Shown: piece by piece, positions 18,796-34,009 of the stretch
Numbering within the stretch: position 1 is the first letter of the stretch
Layout: each line of letters begins with the position of its first letter
Assembly (NCBI GenBank): GCA_963765295.1
Contig: CAVXVO010000008.1
Location: 252,290 to 316,289, forward strand
Reading direction: 5' to 3'
Length of the DNA: 64,000 nucleotides
Source of the DNA: PALSA-612 sp963765295
GTDB taxonomy: Bacteria; Actinomycetota; Thermoleophilia; Gaiellales; Gaiellaceae
Notes under the pieces: model-generated
Seen by the model: only the letters and a program-made list of their open reading frames with translations
The model's database searches: none
What the model was told of the DNA's origin: nothing
Program-made: the position numbers and the translations under genes

Positions 18796-19816
18796 TGGCG
18801 CTCCTCGAGGTCACGGACCTCCAGACGAGGTTCAGGACGGACGACGGCATCGTCCAGGCGGTCTCCGGTGTCAGCTTCTCGCTCGAGAAGTCGGAGACGC
18901 TCGGCATCGTCGGGGAGTCCGGCTCCGGCAAGAGCGTCACCTGTCTGTCCGTGATGGGCCTGGTCGACCGCCGGAACTCCATCCAGGACGGCTCGGTGAA
19001 GCTCGACGGCAAGGAGATCCTGCACGCCAGCTCGAAGGAGATGAGCGAGATCCGCGGCACGCGCATGGCGATGATCTTCCAGGACCCGATGACTTCGCTG
19101 AACCCGGTCAAGAGCATCGGGTGGCAGCTCGAGGAGGCGGTCGTCGTCCACCACGACGTCACTCGCAAGGTCGCCCGGCAGCGCGCGATCGAGATCCTCG
19201 AGCACGTCAAGATCCCGCGTGCCGACCAGCGCGTCGACGACTACCCGCACCAGTTCTCTGGAGGCATGAGGCAGCGCGTCATGATCGCGATGGCGCTGAT
19301 CAACAACCCGGAGATCCTGATCGCCGACGAGCCGACGACGGCGCTCGACGTGACGACGCAGGCGCAGATCCTCAACCTGATGCAGGACCTGCAGCGCGAG
19401 TTCCACATGGCGATCGTGATGATCACGCACGACCTCGGGGTCGTCGCCGAGCTCGCAAAAGAGGTGCTCGTCATGTACGGCGGCCGCATCGTCGAGCGCG
19501 CGACCGTGGACGAGCTCTTCAACGAGCCGCAGATGCCGTACACCTGGGGGCTGCTCGGCTCGCTGCCGCGAGTCGACGTCATCCAGGAGCGGCTGCAGCA
19601 GATCTCCGGCCAGCCGCCCTCGCTCCTGCGGCCGCCGCCGGGCTGCCCGTTCAACCCGCGCTGCGAGTTCGCCATGGACATCTGCCGTCAGGAGCTGCCC
19701 GAGCTCGAGGACTACCACGGTCCCGACCATCAGTTCCGCTGCCACCTCGACGAGCAGACCCGTGCCGAGGCCTGGGCCGCCAAGGTCGCCTCGCTGAGTC
19801 AGGGGGCGTCCGTCGT

Positions 19817-19820
<4 letters not shown>
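18795..19820 (+). CDS. Peptide ABC transporter ATP-binding protein, DppD/OppD type
   Basis: The first of two ATPases, 341 residues and unbroken. Walker A is GESGSGKSV, the signature FSGGMRQRV, Walker B ILIADEPTTALD, and the switch His lies in MITHDLGVVAEL. The C-terminal oligopeptide-transporter extension carries cysteines in CPFNPRCEFAMDIC, which in this subfamily can hold a Fe-S cluster. The start overlaps the preceding permease stop, and the end overlaps the next gene by ATGA, so the two ATPases are coupled. Confidence 0.93.
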
Positions 19821-20969
<1,149 letters not shown>

Positions 20970-20972
20970 CCG

Positions 20973-21332
20973 GTGCTCCTCGGGGCTCTCCGCCGCTTCG
21001 CGATTCTCTTCGGAGGCATCGGGGCGCTCACCGTCGTTCTCTCGCTCGCCTTCGGTGCCCTCGCCAAGGCACCGCTCTCCCGCTCGATCGCGGTCGGGCT
21101 CTATCTGGTGGGCTCGATCATCCTCATCTTCGGCTTCTTCGTCGGCAACCGCGGCCCCCTTCGCCACGACCACGGTGACGACGAGGGCTACTCGCTGATC
21201 CCGCGCGGCGTCCGCAAGGCGACGCTCGAGGAGCGCAAGGACGCGATCAACATCTCGGTGCTCTTCGTCGTCCTCGGGCTCGGACTGATCGTCCTCGGCG
21301 TGGTATCCGACTCGTCGCACAAGCTGTTCTGA
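20973..21332 (+). CDS. Hypothetical membrane protein, last gene of the transporter operon
   Basis: 119 residues with a GTG start 3 bases after the ATPase gene. Hydrophobic segments at about 5-27, 36-57 and 93-112 are separated by a cytoplasmic charged loop (RHDHGDDEGYSLIPRGVRKA). I do not recognise a family. Tight spacing suggests cotranscription with the peptide importer, but such small membrane proteins are often only passengers. The intergenic run after it holds a small hairpin (ACGGCG/CGCCGT) at about 21362-21378. Confidence 0.6.
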   Translation: MLLGALRRFAILFGGIGALTVVLSLAFGALAKAPLSRSIAVGLYLVGSIILIFGFFVGNRGPLRHDHGDDEGYSLIPRGVRKATLEERKDAINISVLFVVLGLGLIVLGVVSDSSHKLF

Positions 21333-21388
21333 TGGCGTTTTACGGGAGGATTCGCTAACTCACGGCGTTTCCCGCCGTCCAAACAGGT

Positions 21389-21841
21389 ATGAGGTCTGCA
21401 GCTTGTGACAGGTCCAGGGCGTGGGTATCGCTCCGGATGGACGACGAATTGTCGAGGTTCGAGCACGTTCTGCTCGGCGCGCACCTGGCCGTGTGCCGCG
21501 ACTGTCGCGGCTTCGCGGACGACGTGCGCTGGCAGACCGAGAGCATCCGCTCGACCCCGCTCGAACGCCTGTCCCACTCCGTCACGATTCCTGCTCGACA
21601 CTCGTGGCGCCGCCCGGCGCTCGGCGTGTCGACGGCCGCCGTGGCCGCATCGATCCTCGCGCTTGCGATCGGGCTCCGCGGCCCGTCCGCGACGCATGCG
21701 CCCGCACAGGTGCCCCGCGTCGACCGGTCCGTCCCGACGCTCAGCGAGCCGGGCGACACGAACGGCCTCCCGCGCGGCAGCCTGTCGACATCCGACCAGA
21801 ACGTCGGCACGTTCCGCGGCGATCCCATCGGCGCCTCCTAG
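21389..21841 (+). CDS. Zinc-finger anti-sigma-factor-like membrane protein
   Basis: 150 residues. The N-terminal part (about 1-50) matches the zf-HC2/anti-sigma zinc-finger pattern: ACDRSRAWVSLRMDDELS, then HLAVCRDCRGFADD, with the H-x3-C-x2-C core. One transmembrane helix (about 75-98) and a Ser/Pro/Thr-rich external tail follow. Anti-sigma factors of this kind hold an ECF sigma factor at the membrane, but no sigma-factor gene lies next to it; the gene sits alone, directly upstream of atpD. It could bind a sigma factor encoded elsewhere or be an orphan zinc-finger sensor. Confidence 0.65.
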   Translation: MRSAACDRSRAWVSLRMDDELSRFEHVLLGAHLAVCRDCRGFADDVRWQTESIRSTPLERLSHSVTIPARHSWRRPALGVSTAAVAASILALAIGLRGPSATHAPAQVPRVDRSVPTLSEPGDTNGLPRGSLSTSDQNVGTFRGDPIGAS

Positions 21842-22026
21842 CTACTGACCAGCCCGGTGTAACACGTCGTGCCGCCGGCGGACGGGTACTCTCACGACAT
21901 GCTGGCATCCCCCGTCACCCATTCCTCCTGAGGCCTCGATCACGCCGCCAGGCTGGCGGCCGCCGAGCGATGGCACGAGCTCGCCCTGGACCTCCCGAAG
22001 CGCGACCGGCGGCTTCCGGGGTGGGG

Positions 22027-22032
22027 TAAACT
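22027..22032 (+). promoter_or_regulatory. -10 box (TAAACT) for atpD-atpC
   Basis: TAAACT lies 65 bases upstream of atpD in a 256-base non-coding stretch (21842-22097). A GCGCGC-TT-GCGCGC hairpin in the leader (about 22046-22059) and another at about 21948-21964 (GCCGCCA/TGGCGGC) were noted. A separate promoter is needed because atpD is cut off from the main atp operon. Confidence 0.45.
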
Positions 22033-22097
22033 CGTGTCGCTGAGAGCGCGCTTGCGCGCCCGGCGTCCAGTCGCGCCTCGACCCATCCAGGAGCCAC

Positions 22098-23537
<1,440 letters not shown>

Positions 23538-23552
23538 CCGGAGGGCAGGGTC

Positions 23553-24074
23553 GTGGCCGACGAGCGCAGGCGCTTCGAGGTGTCGCTCGTCACGCCCGAG
23601 GGGGCGGCGTACGAAGGCGAGTGCGAGATGCTGATCGTGCCCGGCGCGGCGGGCGAGATCGGGGTTCTGGCCCGGCACGCACCGCTGGTCGCGATGCTCA
23701 AGGCCGGCTCGACCCGCGTGCACGTGCACGAGAACGAGGTGCTCGAGTTCGCGACCGGTCCCGGCTTCTTCAAGGTCGAGCAGGATCGTGCGCTGGCGCT
23801 CGTCGACGATGCGGTCGACGCACGCGAGATCGACACCGACCGGGCGCGGCGGCAGCTCGAAGAGGCGCAGGCCGAGCTGGCGAAGCTCGAGGCGGGCGAG
23901 TCGGATGCCGACCGCTGGCAGGTCGAGCAGCGCGTCCGCCACGCCGAGAACCAGCTCGGGGTCGCAAGCGGCGGCCGATCGCCGACCTCCGCGTCGCAGC
24001 ACCGCCCTCGGGCTAGTCCCCGCGCGAGATCTCGCGACTCCGCCACGGGAGCACGAGCCGGTCAGGTACATTGA
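23553..24074 (+). CDS. atpC: ATP synthase F1 subunit epsilon
   Basis: The rotor-foot and regulatory subunit: beta-sandwich residues 1-85 (FEVSLVTPEGAAYEGE, GEIGVLARHAPLVAML) and a helical hairpin up to about residue 135. The frame gives 173 residues against the usual 130-140; the last 36 residues are Ser/Arg-rich and look unlike any epsilon sequence, so the natural stop may have been lost. The GTG start lies 15 bases after atpD. It ends 94 bases before metH. Confidence 0.92.
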   Translation: MADERRRFEVSLVTPEGAAYEGECEMLIVPGAAGEIGVLARHAPLVAMLKAGSTRVHVHENEVLEFATGPGFFKVEQDRALALVDDAVDAREIDTDRARRQLEEAQAELAKLEAGESDADRWQVEQRVRHAENQLGVASGGRSPTSASQHRPRASPRARSRDSATGARAGQVH

Positions 24075-24168
24075 GCGTCCCCGGAGAGCTTTGAAAGGCA
24101 GCTTGGCGACCGGGTTACCAAACGCCTAAAGAGCCCGCGAGCCCGTGGCTCCGGGAGAACGGAGGCCC

Positions 24169-27808
<3,640 letters not shown>

Positions 27809-27983
27809 CCTGCTCCGAACACCGACTCGCTATCCTGGCTGACCAGCTTCTGGGCCTTCCGGAGGCGGTTCCGCGCCCTACTCGCTGCTCGTGCGTACGA
27901 CGCTCAAACGAGGACACGGCCGCACGGCCCTGGACGGAAACGGCTCCGGCCGTTCGACGCTCCCGCCTGACGCGCTCTCCGCG

Positions 27984-29854
27984 ATGACGCTCTACCAGGC
28001 GGTTCCTCCGCCGCCCAAGAGCCGTCTCCGGCGCACGGGCCGGGTCTTCGGCTGGATCGCGGTCGTGCTCCTGGTCGTCGCTGCCGGCTTCGGCGGCGGC
28101 ATCTATCTGTGGCTGCACGAAGCCGTCGGGGCGATCGAGCTCACAGGCCCGGGGGCGAAGAACGTCGACCCGCAGCTCGCGCCGACGCTTCCGCACCAGG
28201 CCGACGATCGCGCTCGTGCTCGGCTACGACCACCGCACCGGCCAGGGTTCCGCGCCGTCACGCTCGGACACGATGATGCTGCTCCGTGCCGACCCGCAGA
28301 CGCAGACGATCTCGATGCTGTCGTTCCCGCGCGATCTCCTGGTCGACATCAAATGCCCGAGCAAAGGCGACCTCGGGCTGAACAAGATCAACGCCGCCTA
28401 CTCGTTCTGCGGTGCGGCCGGCAGCCTCGCCACGGTGAAGGCGTTGACCGGGCTGCCGATCAACTACCTCGTGACCGTCGACTTCAGCGGGTTCAAGAAG
28501 ATCGTGAACATCCTCGGCGGCGTCTGGGTCGACGTCGACCGGCGCTACTTCAACAACCAGAGCGGCCCCTACGGGTACGCGACGATCAACCTCCAGCCGG
28601 GGTACCAACGGCTGACCGGAGGTGCGGCGCTCGACTTCGTCCGCTTCCGGCATACCGACTCGGACATCTATCGCGTCGCGCGGCAGCAGCTGTTCGTCCA
28701 GGCGATGAAGGAGCAGTTCGCACAGCTCCTTCTCGGTCGGCGACATACCGAAGCTCGTCGGCGCAGTCGAGAACAACGTCAAGATCGGGCTCGGCGGTGG
28801 CAAGCATCTCTCGATCGGATTGCTCGGCGGCTACGCCGACTTCGCGCGGAGCCTTCCATCGGGCCACTTCTTCCAGGACAAGTTCACGGTCACGGGAGGA
28901 AACGACCTCAGCGCGGCGACCTCGGACATCGACACGGCCGTCCACGACTTCCTCACCCCGAACATCAAGGAGCAGAAGGACGCGAACACCGTCGCCTTCG
29001 GCGGCCACGTGAAGCAGACGGTGCCGAAGCCGGCGCAGACGACGATCCTCGTCCTGAACGGGAACGGCGTGCCCGGCTCGGCGGGCGACGCCAAGGCCAG
29101 GCTGCTGCAGCGCGGCTACCGCATGCGCGACGTCAAGCCCGGCCAGACCGGGAACGCCCCGTCCTTCGACTACTTCCACTCGAAGGTCTACTACCAGTCC
29201 TGGAGCAAGCGGGCGAAGGCGGCAGCGGGCTCGCTCGTTGCGGTGATGGCCCCGGCCGACGCGGCGCCGCTGCCTCGCTCGCTCGTCCCGATGTGCGGCG
29301 GCGGGACCATGCTGTGCATCGTCGTCGGCAAGACGTACCACAACGCGATCACGCCGCCGGCGCCCCAGCACGTGATCAAGCACGAGGCGCCGAGCGTCTA
29401 CTACGACCGCACGGCGACCGAGTCGATCGTCCACGACGCGCAGCGCAAGGTCCCGTTCCCGTTGATGGTGCCGAACGTGATCGAGTCGACCTCTGCCCCG
29501 GACACGGTCAGCCCGGACGAGCCGATCCGCGTCTACACGGTCTCTGGACGGCAGAAGGCCGTCCGGCTCGTCTTCCGCCGCGGCGGCGTCAACGAGTACT
29601 GGGGCATCGAGGAGACCGATTGGCAGGACGCGCCCGTGCTCTTCTCGGAGCGCAGCTTCCACCGCATCATCGGCGGCCGGTCGTACTCCCTCTACTACCA
29701 CGGCACGCATCTGCACATGGTCGTCCTCCACGTCGGCAAGACCGGCTACTGGGTCGTCAACACGCTCATCGACTCGCTGTCCAACGAGACGATGATCGCG
29801 ATCGCCAAGGGCCTGCAGCCGCTCGGCCCGAGCGGCGCGAAGGTGAAGAAGTAG
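27984..29854 (+). CDS. LytR-CpsA-Psr family cell-wall ligase with LytR_C domain (frame broken twice)
   Basis: LCP proteins attach wall glycopolymers to peptidoglycan from polyprenyl-phosphate carriers. Order: a Pro-rich cytoplasmic start, one membrane helix (FGWIAVVLLVVAAGFGGGI), then the LCP domain with GYDHRTGQGS, RSDTMMLLR, ISMLSFPRDLLVDI, KINAAYS and FVRFRHTDSDIYRVARQQ, so the key Arg and Asp residues are present. A LytR_C domain follows (ILVLNGNGVPGSAGDAK), then about 170 residues I do not recognise. Breaks near 28203 (CAGGCC) and 28737 (CAGCTCC) are each one extra base; corrected length is 622 residues. GTG 27891 is an alternative start. ugd and sugar-nucleotide genes follow. Confidence 0.85.
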
Positions 29855-29876
29855 CGGCGGAGAAAGAGGCCGGGAG

Positions 29877-31199
29877 ATGTCCAGGATCGCCGTCTTCGGA
29901 GCCGGCTACGTCGGCCTCGTCACCGGGGCGTGCTTCGCCGACCTGGGACACGAGGTCGTCGTGCGGGACATCCTCGCGGAGCGGATCGAAGAGCTCCGCG
30001 CGGGCCACATCCCGATCTACGAGCCCGGCCTCGAGCAACTGCTGGAGCGAAGCGGCGACCGCCTCACCTTCACGCTGGACGTGCGCGAAGCGCTCGACGG
30101 CGCCGAGTTCGCCTTCGTCGCCGTCGGGACGCCCCCGACCTATTCGGGCGACGCCGACCTCGCGGCGGTCTGGACGGTCGTCGACGAGCTGCCCGGGCTC
30201 GATCACGGTCTGACGCTCGTGATGAAGAGCACCGTGCCGGTCGGCACGGGCGAGAAGGTGCGCGCGAGCCTCGACGCCCGCGGCCTCGATGGAATCGCCT
30301 ACGTCTCCAACCCCGAGTTCCTCGCCGAAGGCAGCGCCGTCCGTGACTTCATGCACCCGGACCGGGTGGTCGTCGGTGCGTTCGACCCCGAGCACGCGGA
30401 GCGCGTCGCGGCGCTCTACGACGGCGTCGACACGACGATCGTGACGACCGACGTGGCGTCGGCCGAGATGATCAAGCTCGCAGCCAACGCCTTCCTGACC
30501 ACGCGCATCAGCTTCATCAACGAGATCGCGAACGTCTGCGAGCTCGTCGGCGCGGACGTCATGGACGTGGCCAGGGGCATCGGTCTCGACCACCGGCTCG
30601 GTTCCCATTTCCTGCGCGCCGGCGTCGGCTGGGGCGGGAGCTGCTTCGGCAAGGACGTCTCGGCACTGAAGCAGCTCGCCGGCAACTCGGGCTACCACTT
30701 CCAGCTCCTGTCGGCGGTGATCGAGGTCAACGAGCTGCAGAAGCGGCGCCTCGTCGCGAAGCTCGAGAAGCATCTCGGCAAGCTGCGCGACCGCTGCATC
30801 GCCGTCCTCGGGCTCGCGTTCAAGCCGGGGACGGACGACCTGCGCGACGCGCCGAGCCTCGTGCTCGCCTCGCGCCTGCTCGCCGAGGGCGCGGAGGTCC
30901 GGGCCTGGGACCCGGTCGCCGACGCGAGTCACCTTCTGCACGGCGTGACGTTCTGCGACTCGTTCGCCGACGCGGTACAGGGCGCCGACGCCGCCGTGAT
31001 CGTGACGGAATGGCCCGAGCTCGTCGGACTGCTCGCGCCCGAGGTGCGCGACGCGATGCGGAACCCGCTGATCGTCGACGGGCGCAACCTGCTCGATCCG
31101 GGCGCGGCCCGCTCGGCGGGGTTCCGGTACGAGGGAGTCGGGAGGCCGTCGCCTCCGCTTCCGGCCGCGGCGCCCGAGCCGGACGTCGTCAAACCGTGA
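29877..31199 (+). CDS. ugd: UDP-glucose 6-dehydrogenase
   Basis: An NAD-dependent four-electron oxidation of UDP-glucose to UDP-glucuronate, feeding acidic surface polysaccharides. It has 440 residues: Rossmann loop FGAGYVGLVTGACFADLGHE at the N-terminus, the catalytic cysteine C256 in GWGGSCFGKDV, and a C-terminal UDP-binding domain with LGLAFKPGTDDLRDAPS. The product family could also be UDP-ManNAc dehydrogenase, but the motif set and neighbours favour UDP-glucose. ATG 29877 follows GGCCGGGAG. The stop overlaps the next start in GTGA. Confidence 0.93.
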   Translation: MSRIAVFGAGYVGLVTGACFADLGHEVVVRDILAERIEELRAGHIPIYEPGLEQLLERSGDRLTFTLDVREALDGAEFAFVAVGTPPTYSGDADLAAVWTVVDELPGLDHGLTLVMKSTVPVGTGEKVRASLDARGLDGIAYVSNPEFLAEGSAVRDFMHPDRVVVGAFDPEHAERVAALYDGVDTTIVTTDVASAEMIKLAANAFLTTRISFINEIANVCELVGADVMDVARGIGLDHRLGSHFLRAGVGWGGSCFGKDVSALKQLAGNSGYHFQLLSAVIEVNELQKRRLVAKLEKHLGKLRDRCIAVLGLAFKPGTDDLRDAPSLVLASRLLAEGAEVRAWDPVADASHLLHGVTFCDSFADAVQGADAAVIVTEWPELVGLLAPEVRDAMRNPLIVDGRNLLDPGAARSAGFRYEGVGRPSPPLPAAAPEPDVVKP

Positions 31200-31903
31200 C
31201 GATCCGCGAGGCGATCGTGCTCGCCGGCGGCAAGGCCGAGCGGCTCGGCGAGGCTGCCGCCGGGCGGCCGAAGTCGCTCGTCCTCGTCGGCGACAGGCCG
31301 CTGCTCGCCTACCAGGTCGCGCTGCTCGTGCGGGCCGGGGTGGATCGCGTGATCGTGAGCTGCGCGTCCGAGCAGGGGCCGCTGTTCGAGCAGGAGCTGT
31401 CCGGCCTCGGCGCCGAGATCGTGCCGGTCGAGGAGCCGGCGCCGCTCGGTCGCGGCGGCGGGCTTCGCTTCGCCTCGGCTGCACGCCGTGACGATGGCGA
31501 CGTCTACGCACTGAACGGTGACGAGCTCGTCGACCTCGACCTCCGCGGGCTGGCCGAGCGTCACCGCTCGGGGGGCGCGGCCGCCACGATCACCGTGGTG
31601 CCGCTCGAGTCGCACCTCGGGATCGTCGACCTGGACGAGGACGACACCGTCCTCGGATTCCGCGAGAAGCCACGCCTTCCGCACTGGGTCAGCTGCGGCG
31701 TGTACGTGCTCGGCGAGGAGGCGCTCGACCGGCTGCCCGAGCGCGGCGACCACGAGACGACGACGTTCCCGGCGCTCGCCGCCGAGCGCAAGCTGCTCGC
31801 CTTCCGGCACGAGGGGCTGTGGCTGACCGTCAACACGCCCAAGGATCTGCGGACGGCCGCGGAGCACGTGACGGCGAACCCCGACTGGCTCGGGTCCCGG
31901 TGA
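31196..31903 (+). CDS. Sugar-phosphate nucleotidyltransferase
   Basis: A GT-A-fold nucleotidyltransferase of 235 residues, similar to mannose-1-phosphate guanylyltransferase or RmlA-type enzymes that make NDP-sugars. It has the pyrophosphorylase loop LAGGKAERLGEAAAGRPKSL, the metal-binding ALNGDELVDLD (an NGDE/D pattern) and FREKPRLPHWVSCGVYVL. There is no C-terminal left-handed beta-helix. GTG 31196 overlaps the ugd stop (GTGA), and the stop overlaps the next GTG, so ugd, this gene and the cupin gene form one coupled unit. The exact sugar cannot be told. Confidence 0.85.
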   Translation: MTIREAIVLAGGKAERLGEAAAGRPKSLVLVGDRPLLAYQVALLVRAGVDRVIVSCASEQGPLFEQELSGLGAEIVPVEEPAPLGRGGGLRFASAARRDDGDVYALNGDELVDLDLRGLAERHRSGGAAATITVVPLESHLGIVDLDEDDTVLGFREKPRLPHWVSCGVYVLGEEALDRLPERGDHETTTFPALAAERKLLAFRHEGLWLTVNTPKDLRTAAEHVTANPDWLGSR

Positions 31904-32322
31904 GCGGGCAGCCGTTCGAGCACACGGCCGAGCGGGTCGAGAAGCCGTGGGGCTGGGAGCTGATCTGGGCGCTCACCGACCGCTACTGCGGCAAGCTCCT
32001 CTTCGTCCGCGCGGGCCAGGCCCTGTCGCTCCAGTACCACGAGCGCAAGGACGAGTCCTGGTTCGTCCAGGAGGGCCGCGCAGCCCTCGAGCTGGGCGTG
32101 CTCGACGGAGCACTCGAGGAGCGCGAGATCGGCCCCGGCGACACCTTCCACTTCCCACCCGGCACCGTGCACCGTGTGCGGGCGCTCGAGGACACGCTGA
32201 TCGTCGAGGTGTCGACGCCCGACCTGGATGACGTCGTCCGTCTCGCAGGACGACTACGGGCGCGAGGGGACGTCGGCTCCGTAGCAAACTTTGACACGTC
32301 TATGGTAAGGTTGAGGCCGTGA
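31900..32322 (+). CDS. Cupin, mannose-6-phosphate isomerase type II-like
   Basis: 140 residues, a single cupin barrel. EKPWGWELIWA at the N-terminus and the metal motif built from QYHERKDESWFVQEG with GDTFHFPPGTVHRV fit the C-terminal domain of bifunctional ManC/PMI-II enzymes. Together with the preceding nucleotidyltransferase it looks like the split halves of a ManC-type protein, suggesting GDP-mannose or a related sugar for wall polymers. GTGA overlaps at both ends, including with the MerR gene downstream, imply translational coupling. Confidence 0.82.
   Translation: MSGQPFEHTAERVEKPWGWELIWALTDRYCGKLLFVRAGQALSLQYHERKDESWFVQEGRAALELGVLDGALEEREIGPGDTFHFPPGTVHRVRALEDTLIVEVSTPDLDDVVRLAGRLRARGDVGSVANFDTSMVRLRP
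32288..32311 (+). promoter_or_regulatory. Candidate MerR operator (imperfect dyad)
   Basis: AC-TTTGACA-CGTC-TATGGTAA-GGT forms an imperfect inverted repeat centred at about 32300, just before the merR start and inside the end of the cupin gene. It contains a TTGACA and a TATGGT element only 4 bases apart, unusual for an ordinary promoter but plausible as an overlapped, regulated one. Confidence 0.35.
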
Positions 32323-32642
32323 ACGGGATGACCGTTGGCCGTGCGGCCGCGCAGACAGGGTGGTCGCCGCGCATGTTGCGGTACGTCGAGCACGCAGGCC
32401 TCGTGATCCCGCCGAGAACCGGCAGCGGCTACCGCCTCTACGGCCTCCGCGAGATCAACCAGCTCCGCTCGCTCCGTGGGCTGCTCGAGCGCTTCGCGAT
32501 CGAGCTCTCGGATGTCGCGTTCGCCGCCCGACTGCGGCGCGAGGCGGCGCTTCGGGCAACTGTCGACGCATGGCTCGCCGGCACGGAGCTCGACGCACTC
32601 GAGTGGGAGCAGCGAAAGCACGAGCGGCTGCTGGCCGCGTAA
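32319..32642 (+). CDS. Small MerR-family transcriptional regulator
   Basis: 107 residues. The winged helix-turn-helix occupies about residues 4-75: VGRAAAQTGWSPRMLRYVE and SGYRLYGLREINQLRSLRGL, with the Tyr-Arg-hydrophobic core of MerR proteins. The usual long dimerisation helix is short and there is no effector domain or metal-binding cysteine cluster, so it belongs to the small HspR/GlnR-like group. It lies 32 bases upstream of ahcY, suggesting control of the S-adenosylhomocysteine step and probably of itself. GTG 32319 overlaps the cupin stop; ATG 32328 is an alternative start. Confidence 0.8.
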   Translation: MNGMTVGRAAAQTGWSPRMLRYVEHAGLVIPPRTGSGYRLYGLREINQLRSLRGLLERFAIELSDVAFAARLRREAALRATVDAWLAGTELDALEWEQRKHERLLAA

Positions 32643-32674
32643 CCTGACGAGACCGAGACGAGGGAGAGGAACGA

Positions 32675-33943
32675 GTGGCCACGACGCAGCGATACGACGT
32701 GAAGGACCTGGCACTGGCGCCCGAGGGCGTCCGGCGCATCGAGTGGGCCGATCGGCAGATGCCCGTGCTGCGGGCGATCCGGGAGCGCTTCGAGCGTGAG
32801 CGGCCGCTAGCCGGCTACCGCGTCTCGGCGTGCCTGCACGTCACGACGGAGACCGCGAACCTGATGCGCACGCTCAAGGCTGGCGGCGCCGACGTCGTCC
32901 TCTGCGCGTCGAATCCCCTGTCCACGCAGGACGACGTGGCCGCCGCGCTCGTCGACGCCCACGAGATCGCGACCTACGCGATCAAGGGCGAGGACAACGA
33001 CACCTACTACGCCCACATCGACGCGGCGGTCGACCACCGGCCGCAGCTGACGATGGACGACGGCGCCGACGTGATCGGCGTCCTGCACGCCGCGCGGCGC
33101 GAGCAGCTCGGCGACATCGTCGCCGGCACCGAGGAGACGACCACCGGCGTCATCCGGCTGAAGGCGCTCGAGCGCGAGGGCAAGCTCGGCTTCCCGATCA
33201 TCGCCGTCAACGACGCGAAGACGAAGCATCTGTTCGACAACCGCTACGGCACCGGCCAGTCGACGATCGACGGGATCGTGCGGGCCACGAACGTGCTCCT
33301 GGCGGGCAAGACCTTCGTCGTCGCGGGCTACGGCTGGGTCGGACGCGGTGTGGCGATGCGCGCGCGCGGGATGGGCGCGCAGGTCGTCGTCACCGAGGTC
33401 GACGCGATGCCGGCGATCGAGGCCGTGATGGACGGCTTCCAGGTGATGCCGATGGCGCAGGCCGCAGCGATCGGCGACATCTTCTGCACGGCGACGGGCG
33501 ACAAGAGCGTGATCCGCGCCGATCACATGGCGACGATGAAGGACGGCGCCATCCTCGCGAACACGGGCCACTTCAACGTCGAGATCGAGATCCCCGGCCT
33601 GCGGGCGATGGCCGTCGAGACGCGCGAGGCGCGCGCCTTCGTCGAGGAGTTCCTGCTCGACGACGGCCGACGGCTGTACCTCGTCGCCGACGGCCGGCTC
33701 GTGAACCTCGCCGCCGCCGAGGGGCATCCCGCCCTGGTGATGGACATGTCCTTTGCGAACCAGGCGCTCTCGGCCGAGTACGCGGTGCAGAACGCCGCAT
33801 CGCTGGAGCGGAAGGTCTACTCCGTGCCGGAGGAGATCGACAACGAGATCGCGCGCCTGAAGCTGGCGACGATGGGCATCGAGATCGACCAGCTGACCGA
33901 GGAGCAGACGAAGTATCTCGACTCTTGGAACGAAGGCACCTAG
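32675..33943 (+). CDS. ahcY: Adenosylhomocysteinase
   Basis: Hydrolyses S-adenosylhomocysteine to adenosine and homocysteine using bound NAD, relieving inhibition of methyltransferases. It has 422 residues, the shorter bacterial/archaeal form without the 40-residue insert. Key segments are LHVTTETANLMRTLKAGGAD, the AdoHcy region TEETTTGVIRL, the lysine in AVNDAKTKHLFDN, and the Rossmann motif VAGYGWVGRGVA. A Shine-Dalgarno (GGGAGAGGAA) precedes the GTG start. Together with metH it closes the methionine cycle. Confidence 0.96.
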   Translation: MATTQRYDVKDLALAPEGVRRIEWADRQMPVLRAIRERFERERPLAGYRVSACLHVTTETANLMRTLKAGGADVVLCASNPLSTQDDVAAALVDAHEIATYAIKGEDNDTYYAHIDAAVDHRPQLTMDDGADVIGVLHAARREQLGDIVAGTEETTTGVIRLKALEREGKLGFPIIAVNDAKTKHLFDNRYGTGQSTIDGIVRATNVLLAGKTFVVAGYGWVGRGVAMRARGMGAQVVVTEVDAMPAIEAVMDGFQVMPMAQAAAIGDIFCTATGDKSVIRADHMATMKDGAILANTGHFNVEIEIPGLRAMAVETREARAFVEEFLLDDGRRLYLVADGRLVNLAAAEGHPALVMDMSFANQALSAEYAVQNAASLERKVYSVPEEIDNEIARLKLATMGIEIDQLTEEQTKYLDSWNEGT

Positions 33944-33961
33944 CGGCACGTCGAAGCCGAT

Positions 33962-33980
33962 CCTTCGGACAGGCTCAAGG
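33962..33980 (+). repeat. Possible REP-like element remnant
   Basis: CCTTCGGACAGGCTCAAGG differs by two extra bases from the palindromic CTTCGACAGGCTCAGG repeat common in many bacterial genomes (from memory). A single short copy, so the call is weak. Confidence 0.25.
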
Positions 33981-34009
33981 GGCAATGCAGGCCGGCCGAT
34001 GAAACGACC

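Noticed and set aside
24075..24168. Possible SAM, SAH or cobalamin riboswitch upstream of metH
   Set aside because: The 94-base leader has GC-rich stems but no match to the S-box, SAM-IV, SAH or B12-box conserved cores that I know.
33962..33980. Established REP or insertion-sequence element
   Set aside because: Single imperfect 19-base match only; listed as a low-confidence repeat and not as a mobile element.
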